A stretch of DNA of 64,000 nucleotides from Parabacteroides sp. (GCA_019417325.1 DXVO01000008.1:186001-250000), one strand, 5' to 3'; shown: positions 54,159-63,512, numbered from the stretch's first letter. The notes: generated by a model not told the origin, from the letters alone. Translations and numbers: made by a program.

Positions 54159-54656
54159 TCAGAACGGAAGATCATCCGCGCTGTTGGTTTCTGAGAAAGT
54201 ATCCGATTGCGGATTAGCCGCCGGTTGCTGGAATGAAGAAGGCTGCCCCATTGTTGGTTGTCCGCCTGGTTGGGATACCATGCCTGTAGCATTCGCTCCG
54301 TCGCGGTTACCGCCTGTATTGGTACCAGTACTATAAAATTCCACACGGTCGGCATGGATTTCTGTAACATAGCGTTTAACGCCTGTCTGGTCGTCATAGC
54401 TACGAGTACGAATTTTACCTTCGACATAAAGACCGGAACCTTTTTTCACCCACTTTTCAACGAAAGGGACGAGGTCGCGGCGAACAACGATGTTATGCCA
54501 TTCCGTGCGTTCCGGAACAACTGTACCGTTTGCCAGGGTATATCCTCTTTCCGAAGTAGCAAGAGGGAAATTAGCTACAGCAGCTCCGCTGTCAAAATAA
54601 CGAACGTCCGGATCTTTCCCGACGTTACCAATCAATATTACTTTATTCAGTGACAT
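54159..54656 (-). CDS. ssb: Single-stranded DNA-binding protein
   Basis: 165 residues: an OB fold (about 1-110, NKVILIGNVGKDPDVRYF and EWHNIVVRRDLVPFVEKWVKKGSGLYVEGKI), a Gln/Gly/Pro/Asn-rich linker, and an acidic tail ending ADDLPF, the usual docking tip for partner proteins. Confidence 0.97.
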   Translation of the reverse strand: MSLNKVILIGNVGKDPDVRYFDSGAAVANFPLATSERGYTLANGTVVPERTEWHNIVVRRDLVPFVEKWVKKGSGLYVEGKIRTRSYDDQTGVKRYVTEIHADRVEFYSTGTNTGGNRDGANATGMVSQPGGQPTMGQPSSFQQPAANPQSDTFSETNSADDLPF

Positions 54657-54700
54657 ATCTTTAATCTTTTATTCTTTCGTACAAAGAAACATAAATTCAG

Positions 54701-55786
54701 TCATTCAGACAAGTTTCCAGATAAATTCTCCAGATAAATGTGTGTCAGACGGGATACTGCATATTTTTCCATCTCTTCCACAGGGACAGGCAGGTAAGAT
54801 TCCAATCCACTGGCTACCTGTTCTATCTCCACTTTATAAAAAGTAGCATAGAGAATTTGATGGGACAAAACATGTTTAACATTCGGCAAACCGACAGTGA
54901 TGTTCATTTTCCCTATTCCCCTAAAGAGGCATTGAAAAGCCTCAGTATCCTGCAATGCTGCAAAATCAGCAGGAACATCTGTTTCGATAAGTGGAAACTC
55001 GTAAAGGCCTTCCCAAATATCCCCTTTACCCCTACGGCTCAGCCAAGTCGTATCTTTATATATAATGTGAAAATAATGGAAATAACGATTACGCGTTTTC
55101 GTCTTATTTTGCTTTACCGGATATTGACGGACTGTACCTGCTCCATATGCCATGCAGCGTGCTGCCAAAGGGCAACGCTCACAATCCGGATTTTGAGGTA
55201 CACATTGCAATGCTCCTAATTCCATAATTGCCTGGTTATGCAATCCTGCATATTCCGGATTCATAACTACGGCAGCCAATTCAGTGAACAGCTTTTTCCC
55301 TTTCGACGAATCAATCGGAGTGTCCATAGCAAATAAACGGGATAACACACGGAACACATTCCCATCTACTACCGGATAAGGCTGGTTCCAAACAAAAGAA
55401 ACGATAGCAGCAGCAGTATATTCACCTATCCCTTTCAAAGATAATACATCTTCATAAGAAGAAGGAAATACTCCGCCAAAACGTTCCATTATATCTTTTG
55501 CCGCAGCATGCAGATTACGTGCACGACTATAATATCCCAATCCCTGCCAATATTTTAAAACTTCATCTTCCTCGGCCTCGGCCAGGGAAGCCACATCCGG
55601 AAAACGTTTGGTAAAACGGAGAAAATAATCCATCCCTTGCACTACACGGGTCTGCTGAAGAATAATCTCGGAAATCCAGATTATATACGGATCGGAAGAA
55701 TCCCTCCAAGGCAACTCACGTTTATTTTTGCTGTACCAACCCAAAAGCAAGCGGCTGGTTTCTAAGTCTTTTTCTGTCTGTAACAT
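54701..55786 (-). CDS. mutY: A/G-specific adenine DNA glycosylase MutY
   Basis: 361 residues starting at MLQTEKDL; the 47 codons upstream run through the promoter. HhH motif KGIGEYTAAAIVSF with the catalytic Asp nearby (PVVDGNVFR), a [4Fe-4S] cluster (Cys-x6-Cys-x2-Cys-x5-Cys around CPQNPDCERCPLAARC) and a C-terminal NUDIX-like domain that reads 8-oxoG. It removes A opposite 8-oxoG. Confidence 0.96.
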   Translation of the reverse strand: MLQTEKDLETSRLLLGWYSKNKRELPWRDSSDPYIIWISEIILQQTRVVQGMDYFLRFTKRFPDVASLAEAEEDEVLKYWQGLGYYSRARNLHAAAKDIMERFGGVFPSSYEDVLSLKGIGEYTAAAIVSFVWNQPYPVVDGNVFRVLSRLFAMDTPIDSSKGKKLFTELAAVVMNPEYAGLHNQAIMELGALQCVPQNPDCERCPLAARCMAYGAGTVRQYPVKQNKTKTRNRYFHYFHIIYKDTTWLSRRGKGDIWEGLYEFPLIETDVPADFAALQDTEAFQCLFRGIGKMNITVGLPNVKHVLSHQILYATFYKVEIEQVASGLESYLPVPVEEMEKYAVSRLTHIYLENLSGNLSE

Positions 55787-55807
55787 AATATAGAAGCGGT
55801 CTGTAAA

Positions 55808-55840
55808 CAGACTATCCGTAGATAGTCTGGTGCAAACATA
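55808..55840 (-). promoter_or_regulatory. mutY promoter with operator-like palindrome
   Basis: CAAACATA at 55833-55840 is TATGTTTG on the minus strand (-7 box). The perfect palindrome CAGACTATC-CGTA-GATAGTCTG (55808-55829) covers the expected start site, so a repressor or an RNA hairpin may control mutY. Confidence 0.5.
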
Positions 55841-55916
55841 CACAGTTCCAAGGAATTGAAAGAAAACTTTTAGAAAAAAATGAGCAGCAATCTTTTCCCA
55901 CTTAAATAAAAAGCTA

Positions 55917-55924
55917 TATATTTG
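55917..55924 (+). promoter_or_regulatory. -7 box of the HU gene
   Basis: TATATTTG matches TAnnTTTG, 48 bp before the ATG. It is divergent from the mutY promoter. Confidence 0.5.
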
Positions 55925-55971
55925 CATTCCAAAAAATTAATAGGTCCAAATCAATTAATTAATTTATCGAC

Positions 55972-56244
55972 ATGACTAAAGCAGATATTGTTAGCGAAAT
56001 TTCGAAAAATACCGGCATCGACAAGCAGACGGTATTGAATAGCGTAGAATCTTTTATGGATATAGTAAAGGGTTCATTGTCTCAGGGTGAAAATGTATAC
56101 TTGAGAGGATTCGGAAGTTTCGTTATTAAAAAGAGAGCCCAGAAAACTGCTCGTAATATTTCTAAAAATACTACGATCATTATTCCGGAGCACAACATCC
56201 CGTCATTCAAGCCAGCAAAAACTTTCCTGAATGAAGTTAAGTAA
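55972..56244 (+). CDS. HU/IHF-family DNA-binding protein
   Basis: 90 residues, the full length of HU. The helical dimer part (1-45) is followed by GENVYLRGFGSFVIKKRAQKTARNISKNTTIIIPEHNIPSFKPAK, which forms the DNA-clasping beta arms. It compacts and bends DNA. It is followed by the COX24-like small gene 36 bp downstream. Confidence 0.95.
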   Translation: MTKADIVSEISKNTGIDKQTVLNSVESFMDIVKGSLSQGENVYLRGFGSFVIKKRAQKTARNISKNTTIIIPEHNIPSFKPAKTFLNEVK

Positions 56245-56280
56245 ATCAGTAATTATAGTTTAATTTAAAATTTAAAAACG

Positions 56281-56370
56281 ATGCCTAGCGGAAAGAAAAG
56301 AAAAAGACATAAAATGTCTACGCACAAGCGCAAAAAGAGACTGAAAAAGAATAGACATAAAAAGAAATAA
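56281..56370 (+). CDS. 29-residue basic AURKAIP1/COX24-like protein (probable small ribosomal protein)
   Basis: Very short frame: ATG, 29 codons, TAA, almost all Lys/Arg/His (MPSGKKRKRHKMSTHKRKKR at its start). It matches the COX24/AURKAIP1 tail family, which in mitochondria is ribosomal protein mS38; the bacterial members are probably ribosome-associated. It lies between the HU gene and RNase G and is easily missed by gene callers. Confidence 0.85.
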   Translation: MPSGKKRKRHKMSTHKRKKRLKKNRHKKK

Positions 56371-56391
56371 GTCTATTCCCGATGAAACTCT

Positions 56392-56432
56392 AAAGAACAA
56401 ACTTAATAAGAGACCTTTTAAGTTTGTTCTTT
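56392..56432 (+). terminator. Hairpin after the COX24-like gene
   Basis: AAAGAACAAACTTAA and TTAAGTTTGTTCTTT, a perfect 15-bp stem with an 11-base loop. It has a weak T tail (TTTGCGT), so it may be a terminator or a processing signal before the RNase G gene. Confidence 0.6.
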
Positions 56433-56478
56433 GCGTATTTAAGAAGGTCTGATATCTAAAACACCATCTTTTTTTATA

Positions 56479-58050
56479 GTGATTAGTGAACTTGTAGTTG
56501 ATGTACAACCCAAAGAGGTGTCTATTGCCGTATTGGAAGATAAGAATCTTGTTGAGCTTCAGAAAGAAGCCCACAATGTTTCTTTCGCCGTTGGTGATAT
56601 ATACCTGGGCAAAGTAAAAAAACTGATGCCAGGGTTGAATGCTGCATTCATTGATGTAGGTTATAAAAAGGATGCGTTTCTTCACTATCTGGACTTAGGT
56701 CCTAATTTCAACACGCAACAGAAATTCCTGAAACAAGCATTGGGAGAACAGAAAAAAATTCCTGTTATTTCCAAACTGCAATTACTCCCGGAAATTGAAA
56801 AAGACGGCAGTATAAGCAATGTGCTCAAAGTAGGTCAGGAAGTTCTGGTACAAATTGCCAAAGAACCAATCTCAACAAAAGGTCCCAGGTTGACTTCCGA
56901 GCTTTCATTTGCCGGAAGATATATTGTCCTGATTCCGTTTGCCGACAAGGTTTCGGTCTCCACTAAAATCAAATCAAGCGAAGAACGTGCCCGTTTACGC
57001 CAGCTTATTCAAAGTATCAAACCGAAGAATTTCAGCGTAATCGTACGAACATCATCCGAAGGAAAACGCGTTGCAGAGCTTGACCACGAATTAAAGACAT
57101 TAGTAAAAAGGTGGGAAGATAATATCGTTAAAATAACTAAGGTCAAAGCTCCGGCAATTGTCTATGAAGAGACAGCCCGTACCGTTGCTTTACTCCGCGA
57201 TATTTTCAATCCGTCTTTTCAAAACATTTATGTAAACGACCCGGATGTTTATCACAATATCCGCGATTATGTAAGCCTGATTGCCCCAGGAAGGGAAGAT
57301 ATTGTACACCAATATACCAGCGAACTCCCTATCTTTGACAATTTCGGCATTACCAAACAGATTAAATCATTATTCGGTCGTACAGTTACATACAAGAGTG
57401 GAGCCTACCTGATTATTGAACATACGGAAGCGATGCATGTCATCGATGTCAACAGTGGAAACCGTTCAAAGGGCAGTGATGCTCAGGAAAAAACGGCTAT
57501 AGATGTTAATACCGCCGCCGCCGACGAAATTGCCCGTCAATTACGCCTTCGTGATATGGGTGGTATTATTGTTGTAGACTTTATTGACATGGCAGAAGCC
57601 CCTAATCGACAGAAGCTATTTGAACACATGTCTAAAGCAATGGCCAGCGACCGGGCAAAACACAACATTTTGCCATTGAGTAAATTTGGCCTGATGCAAA
57701 TTACGCGTCAGCGTGTCCGTCCGGCGATGGATGTAGACACTTCAGAGGCTTGCCCTACCTGTTTTGGCACTGGGACTATCAAACCATCTATTCTGTTTAC
57801 CGATAGTTTGGAAGGTAAAATCGATTGTTTAGTTAATAAACATAATGTGAAGAAATTCGCCTTGCACGTACATCCTTATGTTGCAGCATTTATTAAAAGA
57901 GGTATATTACCTCTTTGCTGGAAATGGAAACTGAAATACTCTATGGGTATGCAGGTTATTCCCGATCAAAGTCTGGCTTTTCTGGAATATAAATTTATAG
58001 ATTCGGAAAAGAACGAACTGGACATGATGGAGGAAAAAGAAATCAAATAA
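56479..58050 (+). CDS. rng: Ribonuclease E/G family endonuclease
   Basis: 523 residues with a GTG start; no stronger ATG start exists, and the N-terminal SELVVDVQPKEVSIAVLEDKNLVELQKE is the family start. An S1 domain (about 35-110), catalytic DNase-I-like core with HVIDVNSG and VVDFIDMAEAPNR (metal Asp residues), and the zinc-link CPTCFGTG are visible. It processes rRNA and mRNA 5' ends. It lacks the long C-terminal scaffold of RNase E, hence RNase G type. Confidence 0.95.
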   Translation: MISELVVDVQPKEVSIAVLEDKNLVELQKEAHNVSFAVGDIYLGKVKKLMPGLNAAFIDVGYKKDAFLHYLDLGPNFNTQQKFLKQALGEQKKIPVISKLQLLPEIEKDGSISNVLKVGQEVLVQIAKEPISTKGPRLTSELSFAGRYIVLIPFADKVSVSTKIKSSEERARLRQLIQSIKPKNFSVIVRTSSEGKRVAELDHELKTLVKRWEDNIVKITKVKAPAIVYEETARTVALLRDIFNPSFQNIYVNDPDVYHNIRDYVSLIAPGREDIVHQYTSELPIFDNFGITKQIKSLFGRTVTYKSGAYLIIEHTEAMHVIDVNSGNRSKGSDAQEKTAIDVNTAAADEIARQLRLRDMGGIIVVDFIDMAEAPNRQKLFEHMSKAMASDRAKHNILPLSKFGLMQITRQRVRPAMDVDTSEACPTCFGTGTIKPSILFTDSLEGKIDCLVNKHNVKKFALHVHPYVAAFIKRGILPLCWKWKLKYSMGMQVIPDQSLAFLEYKFIDSEKNELDMMEEKEIK

Positions 58051-58092
58051 AAAATCAGGGTGTTCCTTTAAAGAGAAACACCCTGATTTTTT
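58051..58092. terminator. Bidirectional terminator between rng and EEP gene
   Basis: AAAAAATCAGGGTGTT / AACACCCTGATTTTTTT with a T-run on both sides. It serves both convergent genes. Confidence 0.9.
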
Positions 58093-58113
58093 TATATCGA
58101 CCAGAAATAATAT

Positions 58114-59040
58114 TTACTTCCCTGTTTCTACTACAATCATAACAGGAAAATGGTCCGACGGCACACGTGCCACATACTTCATCATTTTTGCTTCTTTTGG
58201 GAAATTCCCGTTATTCTCGGCAACCACTCCATCTTTTGGGGTACGGTAACTATCTGTCAATATACCATATTTAAGAACCTTGAAATCGTCAGTCAGGAAT
58301 ATATGGTCTATCCGCTGGTCTGTTTTACGATCCGGATAAAAGCCATTGAACGTCCCGTTAGGAGCATAACGGAATTCTGCTATTTCATAAGAATCACGCA
58401 TCACACCTGAAGAATCCAGTAATTTATAAGACTCACTGTTTTGGTCAACATTGAAATCTCCGGACAGCATAACCGGAATATGAGACGGCTGTTCTTTGAT
58501 TTTTTTCAAAATCAACTTAGCACTCTCAGCACGTGCCTGAACCCCAACATGGTCCATATGCAGGTTGAAATAAATAAACTCAAAACCAGACTTCTTATCT
58601 TTAAATTTCCCCCAAGTACAGATACGAGGCAGAACGGCATCCCAACCTTTATTCGGATGGTCTGTTTCCGTTGATAACCAGAAATCACCATGTTCCAACA
58701 CCTCAAAACGGTCTGTACGATAGAAAATAGCAGAATGTTCACCTTCCTGCTTTCCGTCATCCCGGCCTACACCTATATAATCATATCCAGGCATCGCAGC
58801 TTTCAAATCCTGCAATTGAGGATATTTTCCCTCCTGCGTTCCAAAAATATCAAAGCCATGAAACTGAACCAACTTGGCAATGTAAGGATAACGCTGTCCC
58901 CAGCCATTTCCATTAGTTGAATCTCCCTGATTGGCGTTACGGATATTATACGACGCAACAACAAAAGTCTCTGCCTGCAAACAAAAACTTATGAGCATAA
59001 ACAAACAACTGACACATACAATCTTTTTCATTATTTTCAT
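58114..59040 (-). CDS. Secreted endonuclease/exonuclease/phosphatase-fold hydrolase
   Basis: 308 residues with a signal peptide (LISFCLQA). The EEP fold is clear: SYNIRNANQGD (Asn), FGTQEG (Glu), MDHVGVQAR (His), SGDFNVD (Asp/Asn), RIDHIFL and SDHFPVMI (Asp/His). It hydrolyses a phosphoester outside the cytosol; phosphatase, nuclease and sphingomyelinase activities all occur in this family. It follows the Gfo/Idh-type gene by 27 bp. Confidence 0.92.
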   Translation of the reverse strand: MKIMKKIVCVSCLFMLISFCLQAETFVVASYNIRNANQGDSTNGNGWGQRYPYIAKLVQFHGFDIFGTQEGKYPQLQDLKAAMPGYDYIGVGRDDGKQEGEHSAIFYRTDRFEVLEHGDFWLSTETDHPNKGWDAVLPRICTWGKFKDKKSGFEFIYFNLHMDHVGVQARAESAKLILKKIKEQPSHIPVMLSGDFNVDQNSESYKLLDSSGVMRDSYEIAEFRYAPNGTFNGFYPDRKTDQRIDHIFLTDDFKVLKYGILTDSYRTPKDGVVAENNGNFPKEAKMMKYVARVPSDHFPVMIVVETGK

Positions 59041-59066
59041 ATAAACAGTTTAATTGAATCATAACT

Positions 59067-60461
59067 TTATTCCTTCCCCTTGGCTTTTGCCATATCGAGC
59101 GCGGACGTTGTAACATAATATTTAGCAAGCATATTCGGAACCTCCCATACAGGAAGTGCACCTTCCTTCAGGTAATCAAGGAAATGCTCTGTCACCTGTC
59201 CGAAATGAGCCTCATGTCCTACCCTGTATTTAGAAGGAATTACCACCTGCCAAACTCCATCCCTGACTTTATTTAAAGCAACTCCCGGATATTGGGAAGA
59301 TATTTTCTCCATGGATACCTCCAAATCTTTCTCATACGAAGCATCACCACCTTTCACCGCTTCTACAAATAATTCCGGCTGATAATTCTGTTCTTTTCCC
59401 TGACGGATAACAAGATCAGCTTTGCTCCCCTTCATTACAGAATAATGGGTATCTCCACCTCCCTCCGGAAAAGTATAATTCCATATAACGGAAACTTTGG
59501 CAAATACATCTTTAAGCTTGTACACTATATCGCCATTACAATAGACTTTCAAGGTATCATTTTCCACATCTTTGCGCAGGAAATCAGGATAAGTTTCCAC
59601 ACCCGTCACCTGAGTAAATTCTTCCGGCCCGATAGGCGTAGTCCAACGGTTTGCATCTATTAACAATATATCTTCTTTATAATCAATAATCTGTTCAGGA
59701 AAAGCCTCCCATTGTACGAGGTCCACCAGATGGGTTGTTACATCTACGATTCCTTCTCCCTGCTGATTCACATCAAAATACCAAACCGGACGCGTCAAAG
59801 GTTTGCCGTCCACGACTTTAAAGAAATGATGAACACTTTCCTTCACGATAGCAGGATCTTCCTGAGTTCCCGGAAGCTGTTCACCATACACAGCCGGCAG
59901 CATGGATAACTCTCGTTGCAAGATTGTTGTTATCTCATTACGCTCTGTCATAATATCATATAGAAAAATATTTTTCTGCTTGGCTATGTCAAAACATTCT
60001 TTCAACAAATTAAAGTTATCGCTATTGATAGCCATCGGCTTATCAGACAATACATTGATTCCGGCTTCAAGAGTTTTCTTTATATATTCGGTTTTCTTCT
60101 CATTATTACCGGCCATAACCATTACATTCCCTTTCTTTTCGGAAAGCATTTTTTCCAGAAAATCCGGACCTGTATAAACCACCTCATTCCAATTAGTAGG
60201 ATGCTCCGCACGCGTGTTAAAACCTTCTATTCTTTTCAAATGTTCCTGCACATCGAAGCCAACCGGAGCATACACATAGACATCTTTGGAAACTTGCGGA
60301 TAAGAAACTTTTTGAACCAACGCTGCATGAAAATGTCCAGGATCGAGAGTTATCAACTTCACTTCTCCGGGAGCACCGGTAAATCCTTCAGTTTTTTTAT
60401 TAGAGGAACAAGCAGTCCCCACCAATAAGGCTGCTATAGAAAATACAAGATAGTTTTTCAT
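59067..60461 (-). CDS. Gfo/Idh/MocA-like oxidoreductase lipoprotein
   Basis: 464 residues with lipobox (LLVGTACSSN). The N-terminal Rossmann part (about 35-165) has no clear GxGxxG but has LDPGHFHAALV, and AGNNEKKTEYIKKTLEAGINVLSDKPMAIN in place of the usual EKP motif. A long C-terminal domain follows, of the kind called Putative oxidoreductase C terminal. These are extracytoplasmic Gfo/Idh relatives of Bacteroidetes; their reaction is unknown. Confidence 0.85.
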   Translation of the reverse strand: MKNYLVFSIAALLVGTACSSNKKTEGFTGAPGEVKLITLDPGHFHAALVQKVSYPQVSKDVYVYAPVGFDVQEHLKRIEGFNTRAEHPTNWNEVVYTGPDFLEKMLSEKKGNVMVMAGNNEKKTEYIKKTLEAGINVLSDKPMAINSDNFNLLKECFDIAKQKNIFLYDIMTERNEITTILQRELSMLPAVYGEQLPGTQEDPAIVKESVHHFFKVVDGKPLTRPVWYFDVNQQGEGIVDVTTHLVDLVQWEAFPEQIIDYKEDILLIDANRWTTPIGPEEFTQVTGVETYPDFLRKDVENDTLKVYCNGDIVYKLKDVFAKVSVIWNYTFPEGGGDTHYSVMKGSKADLVIRQGKEQNYQPELFVEAVKGGDASYEKDLEVSMEKISSQYPGVALNKVRDGVWQVVIPSKYRVGHEAHFGQVTEHFLDYLKEGALPVWEVPNMLAKYYVTTSALDMAKAKGKE

Positions 60462-60516
60462 ATTATTGTCATTAAAAAAGATTGACAGACGCTGTTACTT
60501 TACACAATAAGACATA

Positions 60517-60524
60517 CAAAGATA
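60517..60524 (-). promoter_or_regulatory. -7 box of the Gfo/Idh-type gene
   Basis: CAAAGATA on plus is TATCTTTG on minus, 56 bp upstream of the start codon. The divergent cvfB-like gene has its own box at 60580-60587 (TAAGTTTG). Confidence 0.45.
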
Positions 60525-60579
60525 AAACTTCTGACTGTATTATAAGAAGCCCGATTGGTTCAGATTCATGTTTTTTATG

Positions 60580-60587
60580 TAAGTTTG
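60580..60587 (+). promoter_or_regulatory. -7 box of the CvfB-like gene
   Basis: TAAGTTTG matches TAnnTTTG, with a weak TTGG 21 bp upstream as -33. It sets the start at 60606, 18 nt downstream, and excludes the longer frame. Confidence 0.5.
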
Positions 60588-60605
60588 CCACAAATCGAAA
60601 ATAAG

Positions 60606-61445
60606 ATGGTAAAAATAGGAAAATACAATACGCTGAAAGTTGTAAAAGACCTCGACTTCGGTGTTTATTTGGATGGTGGTGACGGATTAGAAATTCTTCT
60701 TCCTGCACGCTATGTTCCGAAAAACACTAAGCTCGGGGATGAAATAGAAGTATTCATCTATCACGACAACGAAGGCAGAATTATAGCAACAACAGCCAAA
60801 CCATTGGCTCTTGCCGACGAATTCCAGTTTATGGAAGTAAAGTCCGTAAATGAAACCGGAGCTTTTCTTGACTGGGGACTGATGAAAGACCTGTTAGTTC
60901 CTTTCAAAGAACAGAAAATGCCTATGCGAGAAGGCAGATGGTACCTGGTATATGTACACATAGACCATATCACCGGACGTATTGTCGCTTCTGCCCGCAT
61001 AGATAAATACCTGGACAACACCGTTCCCGAGTACACATTCAACCAAGAAGTAGACTTATTGGTTGCCGATGAAACAGAAATAGGATATAAAGTCATTATC
61101 AACAATGCACATTGGGGCTTAGTATACCATAACGAAGTATTCCGCCGCCTGGAAAAAGGAGACCGTTTGAAAGGTTATATAAAAGAAATCAGGGAAGACG
61201 AAAAAATAGACATCAGCCTAACCCCACTGGGATACCAAAAAGTAGAAGGTATTGCAGGTACCATCCTGGAAGCCTTAAAAATGCAGGGAGGCTATATCGC
61301 TGTCCACGATAAAAGTGAACCTGACGTCATCTATTCCTTGTTCCGTTGCAGTAAAAAAGCCTTCAAGCAAGCTATCGGCGCCCTCTACAAACAGCATCTC
61401 ATCTCCCTGGAAAAAGAAGGCATCCGATTAATGTCGGAAGAGTAA
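60606..61445 (+). CDS. CvfB-like S1 RNA-binding protein
   Basis: 279 residues starting at MVKIGKYNTLKVV. Three tandem S1-like OB folds (about 5-60, 70-130 and 140-210, for instance NETGAFLDWGLMKDLLVPFKEQ) and a C-terminal winged helix (about 215-275) match the CvfB/YitL family. In Staphylococcus it affects virulence gene expression and growth through RNA binding; its Bacteroidetes role is not known. Confidence 0.92.
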   Translation: MVKIGKYNTLKVVKDLDFGVYLDGGDGLEILLPARYVPKNTKLGDEIEVFIYHDNEGRIIATTAKPLALADEFQFMEVKSVNETGAFLDWGLMKDLLVPFKEQKMPMREGRWYLVYVHIDHITGRIVASARIDKYLDNTVPEYTFNQEVDLLVADETEIGYKVIINNAHWGLVYHNEVFRRLEKGDRLKGYIKEIREDEKIDISLTPLGYQKVEGIAGTILEALKMQGGYIAVHDKSEPDVIYSLFRCSKKAFKQAIGALYKQHLISLEKEGIRLMSEE

Positions 61446-61724
61446 ACATTATAAATAAAAACAACCGATACCGCCCGTCCCAATATAAAACAATAGTTTC
61501 ATTACGGAAAACAAGCGGTATCGGCAATCCCAATAGGAAGCAACGCTTCCTATAAAAGGCCTCAGCAGTCAAGCGTCAAGCGCAGGTGAAAGACGAAGCG
61601 CCCGGAGTAGCGGCTGTTTGAGCGAAGCGAGTTCCGCTGCGACAGCGTAGTCTTTCGCCGGAGTAGCCTGAATGATGCAGCCTTGACCTTTTGTTTACTT
61701 TTGGGTCAAGCCAAAAGTAAAATA
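61446..61724. repeat. Probable dispersed intergenic repeat
   Basis: 279 bp without a gene. CCGATACCGC (about 61468) pairs with GCGGTATCGG (about 61514). From about 61555 to 61722 the sequence is GC-rich, with direct copies of CGGAGTAGC and a terminal hairpin TTTACTTTTGG-GTCAAG-CCAAAAGTAAA (61694-61721) right after the lepA stop. It resembles repetitive intergenic elements of this order. The copy number cannot be counted in this window. Confidence 0.5.
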
Positions 61725-63512
61725 CTAATCTAATTTCAGCACAGCCAGGAACGCCTTCTGCGGAACCTCCACCGTACCTATCTGTTTCATACGCTTCTTT
61801 CCCTCTTTCTGCTTTTCCAGCAACTTACGTTTACGGGAGATATCGCCACCATAACACTTTGCCGTCACATCCTTACGAACCGCTTTAATCGTTTCACGTG
61901 CAATAATCTTTGCACCGATAGCCGCCTGGATTGCAATATCAAACTGTTGGCGTGGGATCAGTTCTTTCAGCTTCTCGCACATACGACGACCGAATGTAAC
62001 ACTATTATCCACATGAGTCAATGTTGAAAGTGCATCCACCGGTTCACCATTCAATAAAATATCAAGTTTAACCAGTTTGCTGGGCCGGAAATCGTGAATA
62101 TGATAATCAAATGACGCATACCCTTTTGAAATACTCTTCAGCTTATCGTAGAAATCAATTACAATCTCACCTAAAGGCATATCATAATGGATTTCCACCC
62201 GGTCGCCGGATATATACTCCTGCTTAATCAAAATTCCCCGTTTACCCAGACAAAGCGTCATGATAGGACCAATAAAAGTAGTATTGGTAATAACCGATGC
62301 ACGGATATAAGGTTCGTCTATATGCTCTATCAACGTAGGGTCCGGCAAACCGCTTGGATTATGCACTTCCGTACAATTACCCTTCTTATCATATACCTTG
62401 TAAGAAACGTTAGGCACAGTTGTAATCACATCCATATTAAACTCACGGTCCAGACGTTCCTGAACAATCTCCATATGAAGCAATCCCAGAAAACCACAAC
62501 GGAATCCAAATCCCAAAGCGGCGGAACTCTCCGGCTGGAATGTCAAGGAGGCATCATTCAACTGCAACTTCTCAAGTGAAGCCCGCAAGTTTTCAAAATC
62601 CTCGCTATCTATCGGATACACCCCGGCAAAGACCATCGGTTTCACTTCTTCAAAACCGGCAATAGCCTCTTTTGCCGGACGGGCAACATGCGTAATGGTA
62701 TCTCCCACCCTCACTTCACGGGACGTTTTGATACCGGAGATTATATAGCCCACATCTCCTGTACGAATCTCAGTACGGGGAGACATCGTCAATTTCAATA
62801 CACCAACTTCATCGGCGTCATATTCTTTTCCCGTAGCAATAAACTTTACATGGTCGCCTTTACGGATTACTCCGTTTACCACCTTAAAATATGCGATAAT
62901 ACCACGGAAAGAATTAAAGACGGAATCAAAAATCAAACATTGCAGAGGTGCTTCAGGATCACCTTTCGGAGCCGGAACTTTTTCTACGATACTATCCAGT
63001 ATTTCAAAAACACCTTCTCCGGTTTTACCACTTGCACGTAAAATATCCCCACGAGGGCATCCCAATAATTCCACAATCTGGTCTTCCACCTCGTCCGGCA
63101 TAGCGCTCGGTAAGTCTATTTTATTCAGAACAGGAATAATCTCCAGGTCATTTTCTATAGCCATGTACAAATTGGAAATAGTCTGCGCCTGGATACCCTG
63201 TGCGGCATCTACAATAAGCAATGCACCTTCACAAGCAGCTATAGAACGGGATACCTCATATGAGAAATCGACGTGTCCCGGAGTATCTATCAGATTTAAA
63301 ATATAATCTTCTCCCTTATAATTATATTTCATCTGGATAGCATGACTTTTTATCGTAATACCACGTTCACGCTCCAGATCCATGTCGTCCAGAACCTGAG
63401 CCTGCAAATCTTTGCCTTCTACAGTTTTGGTATACTCCAACAAACGGTCTGCCAAAGTACTTTTACCATGATCAATATGAGCAATAATACAAAAATTGCG
63501 GATATTCTTCAT
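61725..63512 (-). CDS. lepA: Elongation factor 4 (LepA)
   Basis: 595 residues, family length. GTPase motifs AHIDHGKST (11-19), DTPGHVDFS and NKIDLPSA are present, as are translation-factor domain II, domains III and V, and the LepA-specific C-terminal domain (GGDISRKRKLLEKQKEGKKRMKQIG). It back-translocates or helps ribosome assembly. A -7 box (TATCTTTG, 63534-63541 on the minus strand) lies just upstream. Confidence 0.98.
   Translation of the reverse strand: MKNIRNFCIIAHIDHGKSTLADRLLEYTKTVEGKDLQAQVLDDMDLERERGITIKSHAIQMKYNYKGEDYILNLIDTPGHVDFSYEVSRSIAACEGALLIVDAAQGIQAQTISNLYMAIENDLEIIPVLNKIDLPSAMPDEVEDQIVELLGCPRGDILRASGKTGEGVFEILDSIVEKVPAPKGDPEAPLQCLIFDSVFNSFRGIIAYFKVVNGVIRKGDHVKFIATGKEYDADEVGVLKLTMSPRTEIRTGDVGYIISGIKTSREVRVGDTITHVARPAKEAIAGFEEVKPMVFAGVYPIDSEDFENLRASLEKLQLNDASLTFQPESSAALGFGFRCGFLGLLHMEIVQERLDREFNMDVITTVPNVSYKVYDKKGNCTEVHNPSGLPDPTLIEHIDEPYIRASVITNTTFIGPIMTLCLGKRGILIKQEYISGDRVEIHYDMPLGEIVIDFYDKLKSISKGYASFDYHIHDFRPSKLVKLDILLNGEPVDALSTLTHVDNSVTFGRRMCEKLKELIPRQQFDIAIQAAIGAKIIARETIKAVRKDVTAKCYGGDISRKRKLLEKQKEGKKRMKQIGTVEVPQKAFLAVLKLD

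Noticed and set aside
61446..61724. tRNA or structural RNA gene after lepA
   Set aside because: The region has short stems, but no cloverleaf, T-loop GTTCGA motif or conserved RNA layout that I can recognise.
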